From Sediminitomix flava (lineage in GTDB: Bacteria > Bacteroidota > Bacteroidia > Cytophagales > Flammeovirgaceae): DNA of 64,000 nucleotides. The stretch is from contig NZ_QGDO01000005.1 in assembly GCF_003149185.1 (NCBI RefSeq), positions 248,001 through 312,000 of the forward strand. Direction: 5' to 3'. Under the pieces are notes generated by a model. It did not search any database. It was not told the origin of the DNA and saw only the letters and a program-made list of their open reading frames with translations. Positions 43,442-52,482 of this stretch are shown here, piece after piece. Made by a program: the position numbers and the translations under genes. Numbering within the stretch: the stretch's first letter is position 1; each line of letters begins with the position of its first letter.

Positions 43442-44548
43442 ATGAAATATAAATATCTACTTCTTTTTGCCTTTTTATTGTTAGGAATGGGGCAGCCAAA
43501 ATGGGAAGCAATTCTTTTAATCAGAAACTCAGCTAGTAATTTTCATGTCTTTGTTGATCGTTACCAAAACTTAAATGATTTGGAAGTGGTAGCGGAAATT
43601 GATGGAGAAAAATATCATTTCTCTTTAAAGGAATATGGCCGGAATGTAAAAATACCATTTGGTAAGGAGGGGTGGATAGGAGTCAGAACTGACAATAAGT
43701 GGTTAGCTTCAATTAGATTGGGGGGAATCAGGGATTGTTCAATTAAATATTTTGAAGAAAGAATCGTTCAGATGAGTTTAATTGATGAGCAAAATGGATT
43801 TAAAGAAGCATTAGTAGATGCAGCAGAGGAGGAGATTGAAAAGAATGAAAGTAAGGCAGAGTTTAAGATTTTTGGTATAGAAAAAGTAAACTCAGATTTA
43901 GACATTATTGATGCTTCTGATGCTAAAGCAGTAGCTAACCGAAGAATACATCTTCCGAATAGGGTTTTAGGACTAAATATTTTTGAACAATTTTTGGTAG
44001 AGTATGACCCTTATAACTTTGAAATAGATCCTTATTCAATTATGTCAGTAAATGATATTCCCTCAGAAATCATTGAAACGGCTGAGTTTATGAAAGAAAA
44101 CTACGTTGCTGAACATGATTTAGGTAATTTCCTCATTGTTTCTGATCTGAAAACAGATAAAAAATATTTTTTTGATGGTGATAAGCTTTTCAATTTTAGT
44201 CCAAATGATTTCAAATTGCAATGGGATAAGCACACTGAAATGTTCCGCTTTTTCAATGCGCATAATATAAAAATGAAACCTGAGTCTAGAAGGTGGCTTG
44301 GGCTTTACATTGGAGATGAATTTATTGGTGCTTTTAAAAGGAAGTTAGAATACAAATTTGAATTAGAGGGAGAGGATAAGCTCTTAATTACCTCAAAAAA
44401 AGGAATGCATAGCATAGAGGTGAAAAATTATACTTGTAAAGTCACAGCTAATAATGGAAAGTATGTAAGAGTACTTGAGTTAGATGAAAATAATATGAAA
44501 GCTAAAAGACAGCAGGTTGATTTACAGTTAGCCCAATTTCAAGATTAA
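43442..44548 (+). CDS. Exported protein of unknown function
   Basis: 368 residues; I do not recognise the family. The N terminus MKYKYLLLFAFLLLGMGQPKW looks like a signal peptide or short membrane helix, without a lipobox. The rest is mixed alpha/beta, with several acidic stretches, and two similar-looking strand pairs (DNKWLASIRLGGIRDCSIKYFE near 80 and RRWLGLYIGDEFIGAFKRKLEY near 280), possibly a duplicated beta domain. Codon and base use match the neighbourhood. It stands alone, 20 bp before the convergent corA stop, with no terminator visible in that gap. Confidence 0.65.
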   Translation: MKYKYLLLFAFLLLGMGQPKWEAILLIRNSASNFHVFVDRYQNLNDLEVVAEIDGEKYHFSLKEYGRNVKIPFGKEGWIGVRTDNKWLASIRLGGIRDCSIKYFEERIVQMSLIDEQNGFKEALVDAAEEEIEKNESKAEFKIFGIEKVNSDLDIIDASDAKAVANRRIHLPNRVLGLNIFEQFLVEYDPYNFEIDPYSIMSVNDIPSEIIETAEFMKENYVAEHDLGNFLIVSDLKTDKKYFFDGDKLFNFSPNDFKLQWDKHTEMFRFFNAHNIKMKPESRRWLGLYIGDEFIGAFKRKLEYKFELEGEDKLLITSKKGMHSIEVKNYTCKVTANNGKYVRVLELDENNMKAKRQQVDLQLAQFQD

Positions 44549-44569
44549 TCATCTTCAAATCTAAAAATA

Positions 44570-45529
44570 CTAATCAAACCATCCATTTGATTTAAACCAC
44601 CAAATTTGTCCTAGAGTAATTAATAACATGAAACCAAGTGCAACAAAATATCCAGAGTTCATTTTTAATTCTGGCATATTTAGAAAATTCATACCATAAA
44701 TTCCCGTAATAAAAGTGAGTGGTGTAAATATAGATTGAATTATCGTTAAGGTATTTAACCTTCTGTTTCCTTTTTCTTGTAATATTAATTGGTGTTGAGA
44801 TTGTATTACATTGAGTTTTCTATCTAGTCTTTCAGCAGCACTAAGTAAATGGTCAAAACCTTTAATGGTGTCTAGAAACTCCTTGTAAAAAGTTTTATTA
44901 AAATCAGACCATTCTATTAGTGGAATCACATTGATCATGTTGAATTGGTCTTCTATAATATTATGAAGTCTAGAGATATTCTGCTTTGTAGAGATGATGG
45001 TATTCATATTTATTTCAGGAGAATTGAAGTCAATCTCCTTTGAAATTGATCTTACTATTTCTCTAGCTTGTGCAAGGTTCGTGATATCATCTTGAATGAT
45101 TTCATTGATCATTAGATTTAAAACATGCCCAAGGCTAGCTTTAAGACTTTTCTCAGTAGTCCAAGATTCAATTTCTATTTCTTCAAAAACCTCATTATCA
45201 GGTGTACATATCGTAATTAAAAAATTTTCTTTCAGTAAGAATGTCATAAAGTCATATCTGTAAGGATCAATCTTTTGTGAAACTTTCAAATTGAAAATCA
45301 AACACGATGAGATACTCCGAGCATGGGTAGATTGTTGTGGCTCTACGATATTGTCAATAGCTTTTTGGGAAAGTTGAAGTTCATTAAATAAGGCATTTAG
45401 TTCATTTTTTTTAGTGGTTTTTATCTGAAGCCAGTATTTATCATCCGTTTTCTCTTTAAAAATGTCTTTGGGGAATTCGACAGTATGTATTTCGTTTTGT
45501 GATATTTTCCTTAAAACTAGTTTCGTCAT
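44570..45529 (-). CDS. corA: CorA-family divalent-cation transporter
   Basis: 319 residues from the ATG at 45529 (a TTG nine bases upstream is an alternative). Long soluble N-terminal part with funnel helices (about 130-255), then two transmembrane helices at the C terminus carrying the GMN motif in ITGIYGMNFLNMPEL, the family signature for Mg2+/Co2+ transport. The sequence lies within the broad CorA/MIT group; whether it carries Mg2+ or another divalent cation in vivo is not visible. With mgtE at the left edge it gives two unrelated Mg2+ transport families in this window. Confidence 0.92.
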   Translation of the reverse strand: MTKLVLRKISQNEIHTVEFPKDIFKEKTDDKYWLQIKTTKKNELNALFNELQLSQKAIDNIVEPQQSTHARSISSCLIFNLKVSQKIDPYRYDFMTFLLKENFLITICTPDNEVFEEIEIESWTTEKSLKASLGHVLNLMINEIIQDDITNLAQAREIVRSISKEIDFNSPEINMNTIISTKQNISRLHNIIEDQFNMINVIPLIEWSDFNKTFYKEFLDTIKGFDHLLSAAERLDRKLNVIQSQHQLILQEKGNRRLNTLTIIQSIFTPLTFITGIYGMNFLNMPELKMNSGYFVALGFMLLITLGQIWWFKSNGWFD

Positions 45530-45692
45530 GGGTATCAAGATTATAAAGTAGGGGTAAGCTAAGTCATTAGATCTAAAAATAAGATTTGAGTAATTAACAT
45601 TTAATTAGAAACAGCAAAAAATACAATTCTATAAGGGTTAATATTTGTTTTTTAAAGTTTGCTCTAAAAATGTTTATAGAGTAAAACTTTAG

Positions 45693-45700
45693 TATTTTTG
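45693..45700 (+). promoter_or_regulatory. -7 promoter element of the TonB receptor gene
   Basis: TATTTTTG followed by CGC, a strong match to TAnnTTTG, 35 bp before the ATG. At the -33 position only TGTTT (45671-45675) is present. No riboswitch fold was seen in the short leader. Confidence 0.65.
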
Positions 45701-45735
45701 CGCAAATTTTTAGGTTATATATTCAATATACGATC

Positions 45736-47784
45736 ATGACTTTTTTTAAACATTGGACAAGAAAAGGCTATGCTCTTTTCAACACATTAGGGAAATCAAT
45801 TAAAATCTGTGTACTTCTAACGACAGTTTTAGGTAGTTTTTCACAACAGGTAATGGCACAAAATGAAGCTGAAAGCGAAACGGAAAGAGAAACCTCAAAA
45901 GAGTATGCCGAAGAGGAGGTATTACTAAATGAGGTGGTTGTGCAAACACAGCGTGTTCCTGCCGTCTATTCCCAGCAAGCTAGGGTAGTGAATGTCATCA
46001 CAAAAGATCAAATCAAACAAGCTCCAGTTCAAAGTATCCAAGAACTATTAGAATATGTATCTGGAGTGGATATTCAACAAAGAGGCCCGATGGGTATACA
46101 GGCCGATATCAGTATCAGAGGAGGATCGTTCGACCAAGCATTGGTACTCTTAAACGGAGTAAATATCAATAACCCACAAACTGGACACCTTAATTTAAAC
46201 CTCCCTGTAGATATCGAAAGCGTAGAAGCTGTAGAAATTCTTCAAGGGCCAGGTTCTAGAGTATTTGGCCCAAGTGCTTTTAGTGGTGCAATTAATATTA
46301 TTACCAATAAAAGTAAAGAAAATAATATTTCATTGAATGCAATGGGTGGTGACTTTGGAACATATAAAGTTGCACTTTCAGGTACTTATAATTCAGGAAA
46401 TATGACTCATTTTGTTTCTGTAAGTAATGGAGCAAGTGATGGATTTGCTCGTAATACAGATTATAATACAGAAACATACTATTACAATGGTAACCTACAG
46501 ACTTATATAGGAGATTTAGATTTGCAAGTAGGGTATGGAAATAAAGCTTTTGGAGCTAGTACTTTTTACTCTGCAAATTTCCCAGATCAGTTTGAAGAAA
46601 ACTCCTCTCTTTATACAAGTCTTAAGTTTACTTCTAATACAAAAGTAAAATTCTCTCCTTTAGTTTACTGGAATCGTAGTCAAGATAGATTCGAGTTGTT
46701 TAGAGACTTTAATAATGCTGCTGATTGGTATGTTGATCATAATTACCATATGACAGATGTTTATGGTACTAACTTATCAGCAGAATATGAATCTAAGTTT
46801 GGTATCACTGCTATTGGAGTTGATTTTAGGTCTGAAAATATTTTAAGTACTGTTTTAGGTACTGATATGGACGAGCCTAAAGAAATACCTGGAGAAGAAT
46901 CATTATTTACTAAATCTGAGTCTAGACATAATATATCTACTTATTTCGAGCATAATTTATATCTAAATAAGTTTACCGCTTCTTTGGGAGTTATGGCTAA
47001 CTGGAGTCAGAAATATGAAGGAGATTCATATACTTTCAATACTTTCCCAGGTGTAGATTTGGCTTATGATTTAGGAAAGGGCTATAGTGTTTTTGGTTCT
47101 GTGAATACAGCAATGAGACTTCCTACATTTACTGATATGTATTATTCGGGACCAACAGATCTAGGAAACCCTGATCTAGAAGCAGAAAAGTCGATTACTT
47201 TTGAAGGTGGATTCAAATTTGGTAAGTCCTCATTGAATGCAAGTATTTCAGCTTTTAATAGATTGGGAAAAAATATAATTGACTGGGTACAAACTGAAGA
47301 AGGTGGACAGTTTGTTGCAACAAACGTTCAAGAACTAGACACTAAAGGTTTTGATCTGTTTGTTCAGTATTCTCCTCAAATGGATTTTGGGAAGTCTATG
47401 CCAATTAGAAAGGTCACAATGACTTATACTTATCTAAATGTTGAGGCAAATGAGAGTGAAGAGGAAGTTTCTAAATACGTACTTTCAAATCTTCGTAATA
47501 AATTAGTACTTGGTCTAGATCATCAGATTTTCAGAAATCTATATGCAAATTGGCAAATCAACTATCAAGATAGAGCTTATAATACTTGGAGTTTGGAAGA
47601 TCAAACAGAGAATCCTTTTGAACCTGTTTGGTTGATTGATGCTAGAGTTTATTATCAAAAAGATTTCTATACATTCTATGTTGAAGCATCGAATTTATTA
47701 GATGTCGATTATGTAGATTTTATTTCTGTCGAACAACCAGGAAGATGGATTAAAGCTGGTTTGAAATTAGATTTGAACTTATAA
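45736..47784 (+). CDS. TonB-dependent outer-membrane receptor
   Basis: 682 residues. Signal peptide ends QQVMAQ at about residue 42. A short acidic linker leads to EEVLLNEVVVQTQRVPAVY, where a TonB box would be expected, and then the plug (about 60-185: SIQELLEYVSGVDIQQRGPMGIQADISIRGGSFDQALVLLNGVNI, ending AFSGAINIITNK). The remaining residues form a 22-strand barrel. No carboxypeptidase-regulatory domain, so this is a BtuB/FepA-type receptor rather than a SusC type; the ligand (cobalamin, siderophore or metal chelate) is undetermined. It is not accompanied by a susD or transport operon. Confidence 0.92.
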   Translation: MTFFKHWTRKGYALFNTLGKSIKICVLLTTVLGSFSQQVMAQNEAESETERETSKEYAEEEVLLNEVVVQTQRVPAVYSQQARVVNVITKDQIKQAPVQSIQELLEYVSGVDIQQRGPMGIQADISIRGGSFDQALVLLNGVNINNPQTGHLNLNLPVDIESVEAVEILQGPGSRVFGPSAFSGAINIITNKSKENNISLNAMGGDFGTYKVALSGTYNSGNMTHFVSVSNGASDGFARNTDYNTETYYYNGNLQTYIGDLDLQVGYGNKAFGASTFYSANFPDQFEENSSLYTSLKFTSNTKVKFSPLVYWNRSQDRFELFRDFNNAADWYVDHNYHMTDVYGTNLSAEYESKFGITAIGVDFRSENILSTVLGTDMDEPKEIPGEESLFTKSESRHNISTYFEHNLYLNKFTASLGVMANWSQKYEGDSYTFNTFPGVDLAYDLGKGYSVFGSVNTAMRLPTFTDMYYSGPTDLGNPDLEAEKSITFEGGFKFGKSSLNASISAFNRLGKNIIDWVQTEEGGQFVATNVQELDTKGFDLFVQYSPQMDFGKSMPIRKVTMTYTYLNVEANESEEEVSKYVLSNLRNKLVLGLDHQIFRNLYANWQINYQDRAYNTWSLEDQTENPFEPVWLIDARVYYQKDFYTFYVEASNLLDVDYVDFISVEQPGRWIKAGLKLDLNL

Positions 47785-47803
47785 TTCAAAAGCGATTTAA
47801 AAT

Positions 47804-47840
47804 AAAAAACCGAATATGATCACTCATATTCGGTTTTTTT
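47804..47840. terminator. Bidirectional terminator
   Basis: ACCGAATATGA (47809-47819) pairs with 47824-47834, loop TCAC, A-tract and T-tract on either side; convergent genes on both sides. Confidence 0.93.
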
Positions 47841-47857
47841 GATGCCTAAAGTTTCAA

Positions 47858-48574
47858 CTACTCAGGGTTATTCTGATTTAGTTTTAACTTCGCTTTTAAG
47901 GCTTCAAGTTGAGGTGTAGAATTGCCAGTTCCAGGACCAATTGCTTTATTTATTTCATCATCAACACTTGTTTCAAGTGACGCGATATCTCCATAAGATT
48001 CTGCTAAAGCTTCTTTTTCTTCAACTTTTTGCTTCATTCTTTCTAGTAGATTAATTGTACTAGAAGAGTCAACATTGGCTAAAGTCTTATTCAATTTGGC
48101 AGAAGCTTCACTTACTTTAGCTCTAGCCTTAAGTGTTTTAGCTTCATTCTCCCATTTTGAAATTTGAGATTTGAGACTCTGAATATTCTGCTCCATTTTA
48201 GCAACTTGTCCCTCATTTTGAGAAAGCATTTTATGATGCGTTTGAGCAGCTGTCATAGCTTGTTCTTTTTTAGACAAACATTCAGATGCTAACCTATCCG
48301 CTTCTTCAGGAACTAATTGACCTGACTCTGCTTTTTGAAGAAGTAAGATTGCTTTACGTTCGTATTCTTCAGCTTTATCTTTGTTTGACTCATATTCTTT
48401 ACGAGTTCTGATTGTCAAAGCTTTTACTTCAGCAAGCCCTTGCATACTCTTCGTAAGGTCTTGTTTTAAGTCTCTGATACCCTGTTCTGTCATTTTTACA
48501 GGGTCTTCCAATTTATCTAATGCGCTGTTCACTTCAGCTGATCCGATTCCAAATAAGCGTTTAAAAATTGACAT
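47858..48574 (-). CDS. pspA: PspA/IM30-family membrane-protecting protein
   Basis: 238 residues, almost all coiled coil, starting MSIFKRLFGIGSAEVNSALDKLEDPVKMTEQGIRDLK, the amphipathic helix and first helices of PspA/IM30. Members assemble on stressed cytoplasmic membranes and prevent proton leakage. Transcribed with the upstream YbjN-like gene, 11 bp away. There is no PspB, PspC or PspF in view, so regulation differs from that in enterobacteria. Confidence 0.92.
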   Translation of the reverse strand: MSIFKRLFGIGSAEVNSALDKLEDPVKMTEQGIRDLKQDLTKSMQGLAEVKALTIRTRKEYESNKDKAEEYERKAILLLQKAESGQLVPEEADRLASECLSKKEQAMTAAQTHHKMLSQNEGQVAKMEQNIQSLKSQISKWENEAKTLKARAKVSEASAKLNKTLANVDSSSTINLLERMKQKVEEKEALAESYGDIASLETSVDDEINKAIGPGTGNSTPQLEALKAKLKLNQNNPE

Positions 48575-48585
48575 ATAGGAGTAAA

Positions 48586-48981
48586 TTAATTTTTAGCAAA
48601 TTCAAGTAATTTCTGATAGTACTCACCCATGAGTAAAGAAAGTGCATTAATACTTCCTTCTAGCTCATTTAGATCAAGATTTTCTAATTGTAGGGTATCT
48701 CTAAACAATAGTTTATTTCCTTCTTCATTAAGAGCAAATGCTCCGTGAACAATTTCTCTGTTCTTGATCAGAAGCTCTTTGAACATATCTTGAGAAGGTG
48801 TATTGATGTCGAAAAGCATCATCTCAATTACAAGAATTGGATCTTCGCAATCGACTACCAAATTTACAATACCATCGTCTTCTGAATCGATGATAAATAA
48901 TTCTTCTTTTTGGTCTTCATGTTTAATATCAAAACCTAATTCAAGAAGGTAACCTTTTACTTTATCAAAATGAACACTCAT
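48586..48981 (-). CDS. YbjN/Tir-chaperone-like small protein
   Basis: 131 residues. The fold pattern (VKGYLLELGFDIKHEDQKEELFIIDSEDDGIVNLVVDCEDPILVIEMML, then FKELLIKNREIVHGAFALNEEGNKLLFRDTLQLENLDLNELEGSINAL) resembles the YbjN/type III secretion chaperone-like group. It is acidic and cytosolic. Being the first gene of an operon with pspA suggests a regulatory or chaperone role for PspA, which is an inference from order only. Confidence 0.7.
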   Translation of the reverse strand: MSVHFDKVKGYLLELGFDIKHEDQKEELFIIDSEDDGIVNLVVDCEDPILVIEMMLFDINTPSQDMFKELLIKNREIVHGAFALNEEGNKLLFRDTLQLENLDLNELEGSINALSLLMGEYYQKLLEFAKN

Positions 48982-49335
48982 TTTATAGGTATTATTTTAT
49001 GAATAAAAAATATTGAAACTTATTGATCAATGAAATTAAGTTAGCTTCAAAATAATAAGATTAATATAAATCGTTATGACATTATAAAAGCAGTTTTAGA
49101 TTTCCTTTTATAAGTCCTATTTTTATATCGTTTTCGTTGTATGTATACGAACGAATTTAGGATAGGTTATTCTTTAAATTTCATGTTCATAATTGACCAA
49201 GATGAACTTTAGCTTTTCATTATCGGACACTTTTTGTTGTTGTGATTATTTGTGCAAAACATTGAAAAATAAGGTGGTATAATCTTATGGTCTGTTTGTT
49301 GATATTGAATAGGGTGACTTTTTTAATGAATTGAT
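48982..49335. other. Divergent intergenic region
   Basis: 354 bp between the pspA operon and the ABC transporter. It has a TTCGTT/AACGAA dyad (49133-49138 and 49150-49155) and a possible 26-codon Cys-rich ORF at 49202-49282. No clear promoter. Confidence 0.45.
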
Positions 49336-50022
49336 ATGCTAATACAAACTATAAATTTATCTAAGTCTTATTCAAATTATAATGTTGAAACATCTGGTAT
49401 TCAAGATATTAATTTGACGATTAATCAAGGAGACTTTATTTCTATAATGGGACCTTCGGGTTGTGGAAAGTCGACACTTTTAAATTTATTAGGACTTTTA
49501 GATGCCCCAACAGAAGGTCAAATTCTTTATAAAGGAGAAGATGTAAGTACTTTTTCGCCTAAAAAAAGTGCATCATTCAGAAGAGACTATATCGGTTTTG
49601 TATTTCAAAACTTCAATCTAATTGATAGTTTGAATGTATATGAAAATATAGAATTACCTCTAGTTTATCAGAAAATTGCTCCTTCAGAAAGAAAAAGAAG
49701 GGTTCATCAAGTTATGGAGCGATTGAATATTCTGCATAAAGAGCCATTTTTTCCTAAACAAATTTCTGGAGGACAACAACAGCGTGTTGCTTTGGCTAGG
49801 GCAGTGGTTACAAAACCTGAACTTGTATTGGCAGATGAGCCAACTGGAAATTTAGATTCGGCAAGAGGGCAAGAGGTTATGGAATTACTAGCTGAATTGA
49901 ATGAAAATGGAACAACTGTAGTAATGGTTACCCACTCTCAGTTTTGTTCAGATTATGCTCAGAAAGTATTACATCTTTTTGATGGTCAGTTAGTGACAGA
50001 AAATATTCATTTGGGGCGTTAA
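49336..50022 (+). CDS. ABC transporter ATP-binding protein, MacB/LolD type
   Basis: 228 residues. Walker A GPSGCGKST (39-47), ABC signature ISGGQQQRVALARAV (143-157), Walker B LVLADEPTGNLD (163-174) and the switch His in VTHSQ. It belongs to the MacB/LolD/FtsE type that energises mechanotransmission rather than import. The permease gene follows 12 bp downstream. No membrane-fusion protein gene is adjacent. Confidence 0.95.
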   Translation: MLIQTINLSKSYSNYNVETSGIQDINLTINQGDFISIMGPSGCGKSTLLNLLGLLDAPTEGQILYKGEDVSTFSPKKSASFRRDYIGFVFQNFNLIDSLNVYENIELPLVYQKIAPSERKRRVHQVMERLNILHKEPFFPKQISGGQQQRVALARAVVTKPELVLADEPTGNLDSARGQEVMELLAELNENGTTVVMVTHSQFCSDYAQKVLHLFDGQLVTENIHLGR

Positions 50023-50034
50023 AATTAAAGGGTT

Positions 50035-52482
50035 TTGATTAAGAATTATCTGATTATAGCATACAGAAACTTATTGAAAAACAGGTTATACTATCTGATA
50101 AGTATACTTGGACTTTCTGTTGGTATAAGTTTTTTTGCATTACTATTACTTTTGGTGAAAAGAGAGTTGAGTTTTGACCAATTTCACTCAAAATCTGATC
50201 GTATTTATCGAGTAATAGAGGAAATAAATTCAGATAATTTTGGCGAACGTTCTTCAAGTTTACCGATTGGTTTTGCGCCATATTTAAAAGAAAATTATTC
50301 AAGTTATGTTGAGGATGTCGTAAGGCTGTATAACATGCAAGTTCCTCATCATACGGTTTCACTCGAAAAAGAAGATGCCCTTAAAAGTTATAATGAAGAA
50401 CACCTCTACTTCGCAGATGAAAAGTTCTTTGATATTTTTGACTTTCCTATTGCTTATAAGCTCATACAGGAGCCTTTAAGAGGAAAAAATAATGTAGTTT
50501 TATCATATCAGAAGGCTAAAGAACTTTTTGGTGACCCACAATTAGCGTTAGGAGAGAAGATCTATTTTCAACAAATATATCCACTTAAAGTCGTCGCGGT
50601 ACTAGAAAAGGAAACTTGGAAATCCCATCTCAAATTTGATTATCTCATTTCTTTTTCTTCGCTAAGAGACTTACAACCTGAGGTGTATAAGATGAAAGAA
50701 TGGGTTTGGAATCCATGTTGGACATATATTCTTTTAAAAAAAGAGGTAGAACCTTATGATTTAGAGTTTTTCTTCCCCAATATCATCGAAAAAAAATTCC
50801 CTTCATTTTTACATTCTAATTTAGAATTAAGCTTACAGCCACTTACGGAGGTACATCTTGGTGAAAAATACGATTATGATTTAGCTCAGAAAGGAGATAT
50901 TCAAAGTATTCTAATCTTTTTAGGAATCGCCTGTACGCTACTTTTTATATCGGCAATCAACTTCATAAATATGCAAGTGGCGATTGCCTCGCAACGTGTA
51001 CAAGAGTTTGGAATTCGAAAGTCAGTAGGAGCTTACAGATCAGAGGTAATAGAACAATTCTTAGTTGAAGTACTTTTAGTGACTTTAATATCGGTACTTT
51101 TTGGTATGATGATTCTAGAAGTATTCACAGAAATGTGCATCTTCTTTGAGTTTGAATTTATCTCCATTTCCCAATATGATTTTGAATCACTAATGACATA
51201 TATGGTCATTGCTGCCTTTACAGTTGGTGTTATATCTTCAATATATCCTACTTATGTGTTGAGTAATAATAAGCCTGCTGTTTTAATAGGTTCTCATATT
51301 TCGTGGGGGAGTAATCTTTTTTCTGAAATTTTAGTAATCACACAGTTCTGTATTTCCTTTTTCTTATTAGTAAGTGCTATTGTTGTCAAGTCTCAATTGG
51401 ATTTTCTCGAAGATAAAGAGGTCGGTTTTGACCGTGAGAAGATATTGGTTATACCTATGTCAGATCTTAGGTATACCTATATGAACAACAAGTGGAAAAA
51501 GAAATCATTATATAAAAATCTGAAAGAAGGTTGGGAAGAGTCTAAAAGAGTTGAGTTTGTTACAGCTGTTGACGAGGTCGTCGGTCTAGGAGTACAAACT
51601 AGTAACTTTATGTTAGAAGGTTCTAAAGATATGGCTTTCCTTCCATTTGTGAGGGTGAATGACGACTTTATAGAGGCTTATGGATTTAATATAATAGCTG
51701 GTAGGAGTTTTAGAAAAAGAGCTGAGGAAAGGTTTTATGCGCTAATAGTAAATCGTAAGATGACTGAACTCTTAGGTTATGCTACTCCAGATGAAGCTAT
51801 TGGTCATACATTGAAAATAAATCAACATGGCATAGAAGAAAAGATTGTGGGAGTAGTTGAAGATTTCCATTTTGAAAGCCTTCATAATGCTATAAAACCA
51901 ATAGTTTTTGATCTGAACTTTGAGTTGAATCAACTTTCATATTGGACAAAGTACTTTGTTTTAAGAGTAAATAACCGAGATCAAGAAAAAGTTTATTCAG
52001 AAGTGAAGAAGGTTTGGAATGAGAATATTGGTGAAAAACAGTTCTCTGCTTTTTGGTTAACTGAAAAGATGAAACAACATTATAATATTGAAGAATTCTT
52101 AATGTTGGTGTCTTCAATTTTCACAATTGTAGGACTAATTATAGCCTGTACGGGTTTATTTGGATTGTCCTTCCTTTTGACTCAACAAAGAAGTAAAGAA
52201 TTAGCGGTCAGAAAAGCAATTGGAGCAACAAGTTGGCAGATGTTTTTAATTCAACTGAAGGTATTCTTCGTTCTGACCTGTAAAGGCTTGTTGGTAAGTG
52301 TTCCTTTAGCATATTTAGTCCTAAATGGTTGGTTGAGTTCTTATCAGCAATCAATAGAATTAACTATATGGCCATTTTTACTCGGAAGTTTTACTTTGTT
52401 TATTTTAACGTTCCTAACCATTAGTTATCATACGATTCAAGCTTCTTTGAAGTCTCCAGTGGAAGACCTTCAGTCGGCGTAG
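50035..52482 (+). CDS. MacB/FtsX-type ABC permease
   Basis: 815 residues with eight or so transmembrane helices: one near the N terminus (MIKNYLIIAYRNLLKNRLYYLISILGLSVG), three near 285-420, one at about 425-450, and three at the C terminus, framing two large periplasmic MacB_PCD-like domains. It is the duplicated-permease form widespread in Bacteroidota. The start is a TTG at 50035, because the first residues are conserved in the family and no ATG occurs nearby. Forms an exporter or lipoprotein-release machine with the preceding ATPase. Its last 62 bp overlap the convergent lipoprotein gene. Confidence 0.92.
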   Translation: MIKNYLIIAYRNLLKNRLYYLISILGLSVGISFFALLLLLVKRELSFDQFHSKSDRIYRVIEEINSDNFGERSSSLPIGFAPYLKENYSSYVEDVVRLYNMQVPHHTVSLEKEDALKSYNEEHLYFADEKFFDIFDFPIAYKLIQEPLRGKNNVVLSYQKAKELFGDPQLALGEKIYFQQIYPLKVVAVLEKETWKSHLKFDYLISFSSLRDLQPEVYKMKEWVWNPCWTYILLKKEVEPYDLEFFFPNIIEKKFPSFLHSNLELSLQPLTEVHLGEKYDYDLAQKGDIQSILIFLGIACTLLFISAINFINMQVAIASQRVQEFGIRKSVGAYRSEVIEQFLVEVLLVTLISVLFGMMILEVFTEMCIFFEFEFISISQYDFESLMTYMVIAAFTVGVISSIYPTYVLSNNKPAVLIGSHISWGSNLFSEILVITQFCISFFLLVSAIVVKSQLDFLEDKEVGFDREKILVIPMSDLRYTYMNNKWKKKSLYKNLKEGWEESKRVEFVTAVDEVVGLGVQTSNFMLEGSKDMAFLPFVRVNDDFIEAYGFNIIAGRSFRKRAEERFYALIVNRKMTELLGYATPDEAIGHTLKINQHGIEEKIVGVVEDFHFESLHNAIKPIVFDLNFELNQLSYWTKYFVLRVNNRDQEKVYSEVKKVWNENIGEKQFSAFWLTEKMKQHYNIEEFLMLVSSIFTIVGLIIACTGLFGLSFLLTQQRSKELAVRKAIGATSWQMFLIQLKVFFVLTCKGLLVSVPLAYLVLNGWLSSYQQSIELTIWPFLLGSFTLFILTFLTISYHTIQASLKSPVEDLQSA

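Noticed and set aside
45541-45735. Cobalamin riboswitch before the BtuB-like receptor gene
   Set aside because: The leader after the probable -7 box is only about 35 nt and no B12-box-like sequence is visible.
41549-49207. The 16-mer AATTGACCAAGATGAA occurs at about 41549 and again at about 49192
   Set aside because: One such match is expected by chance in 64 kb of AT-rich sequence; flanks do not match, so it is not evidence of a repeat element.
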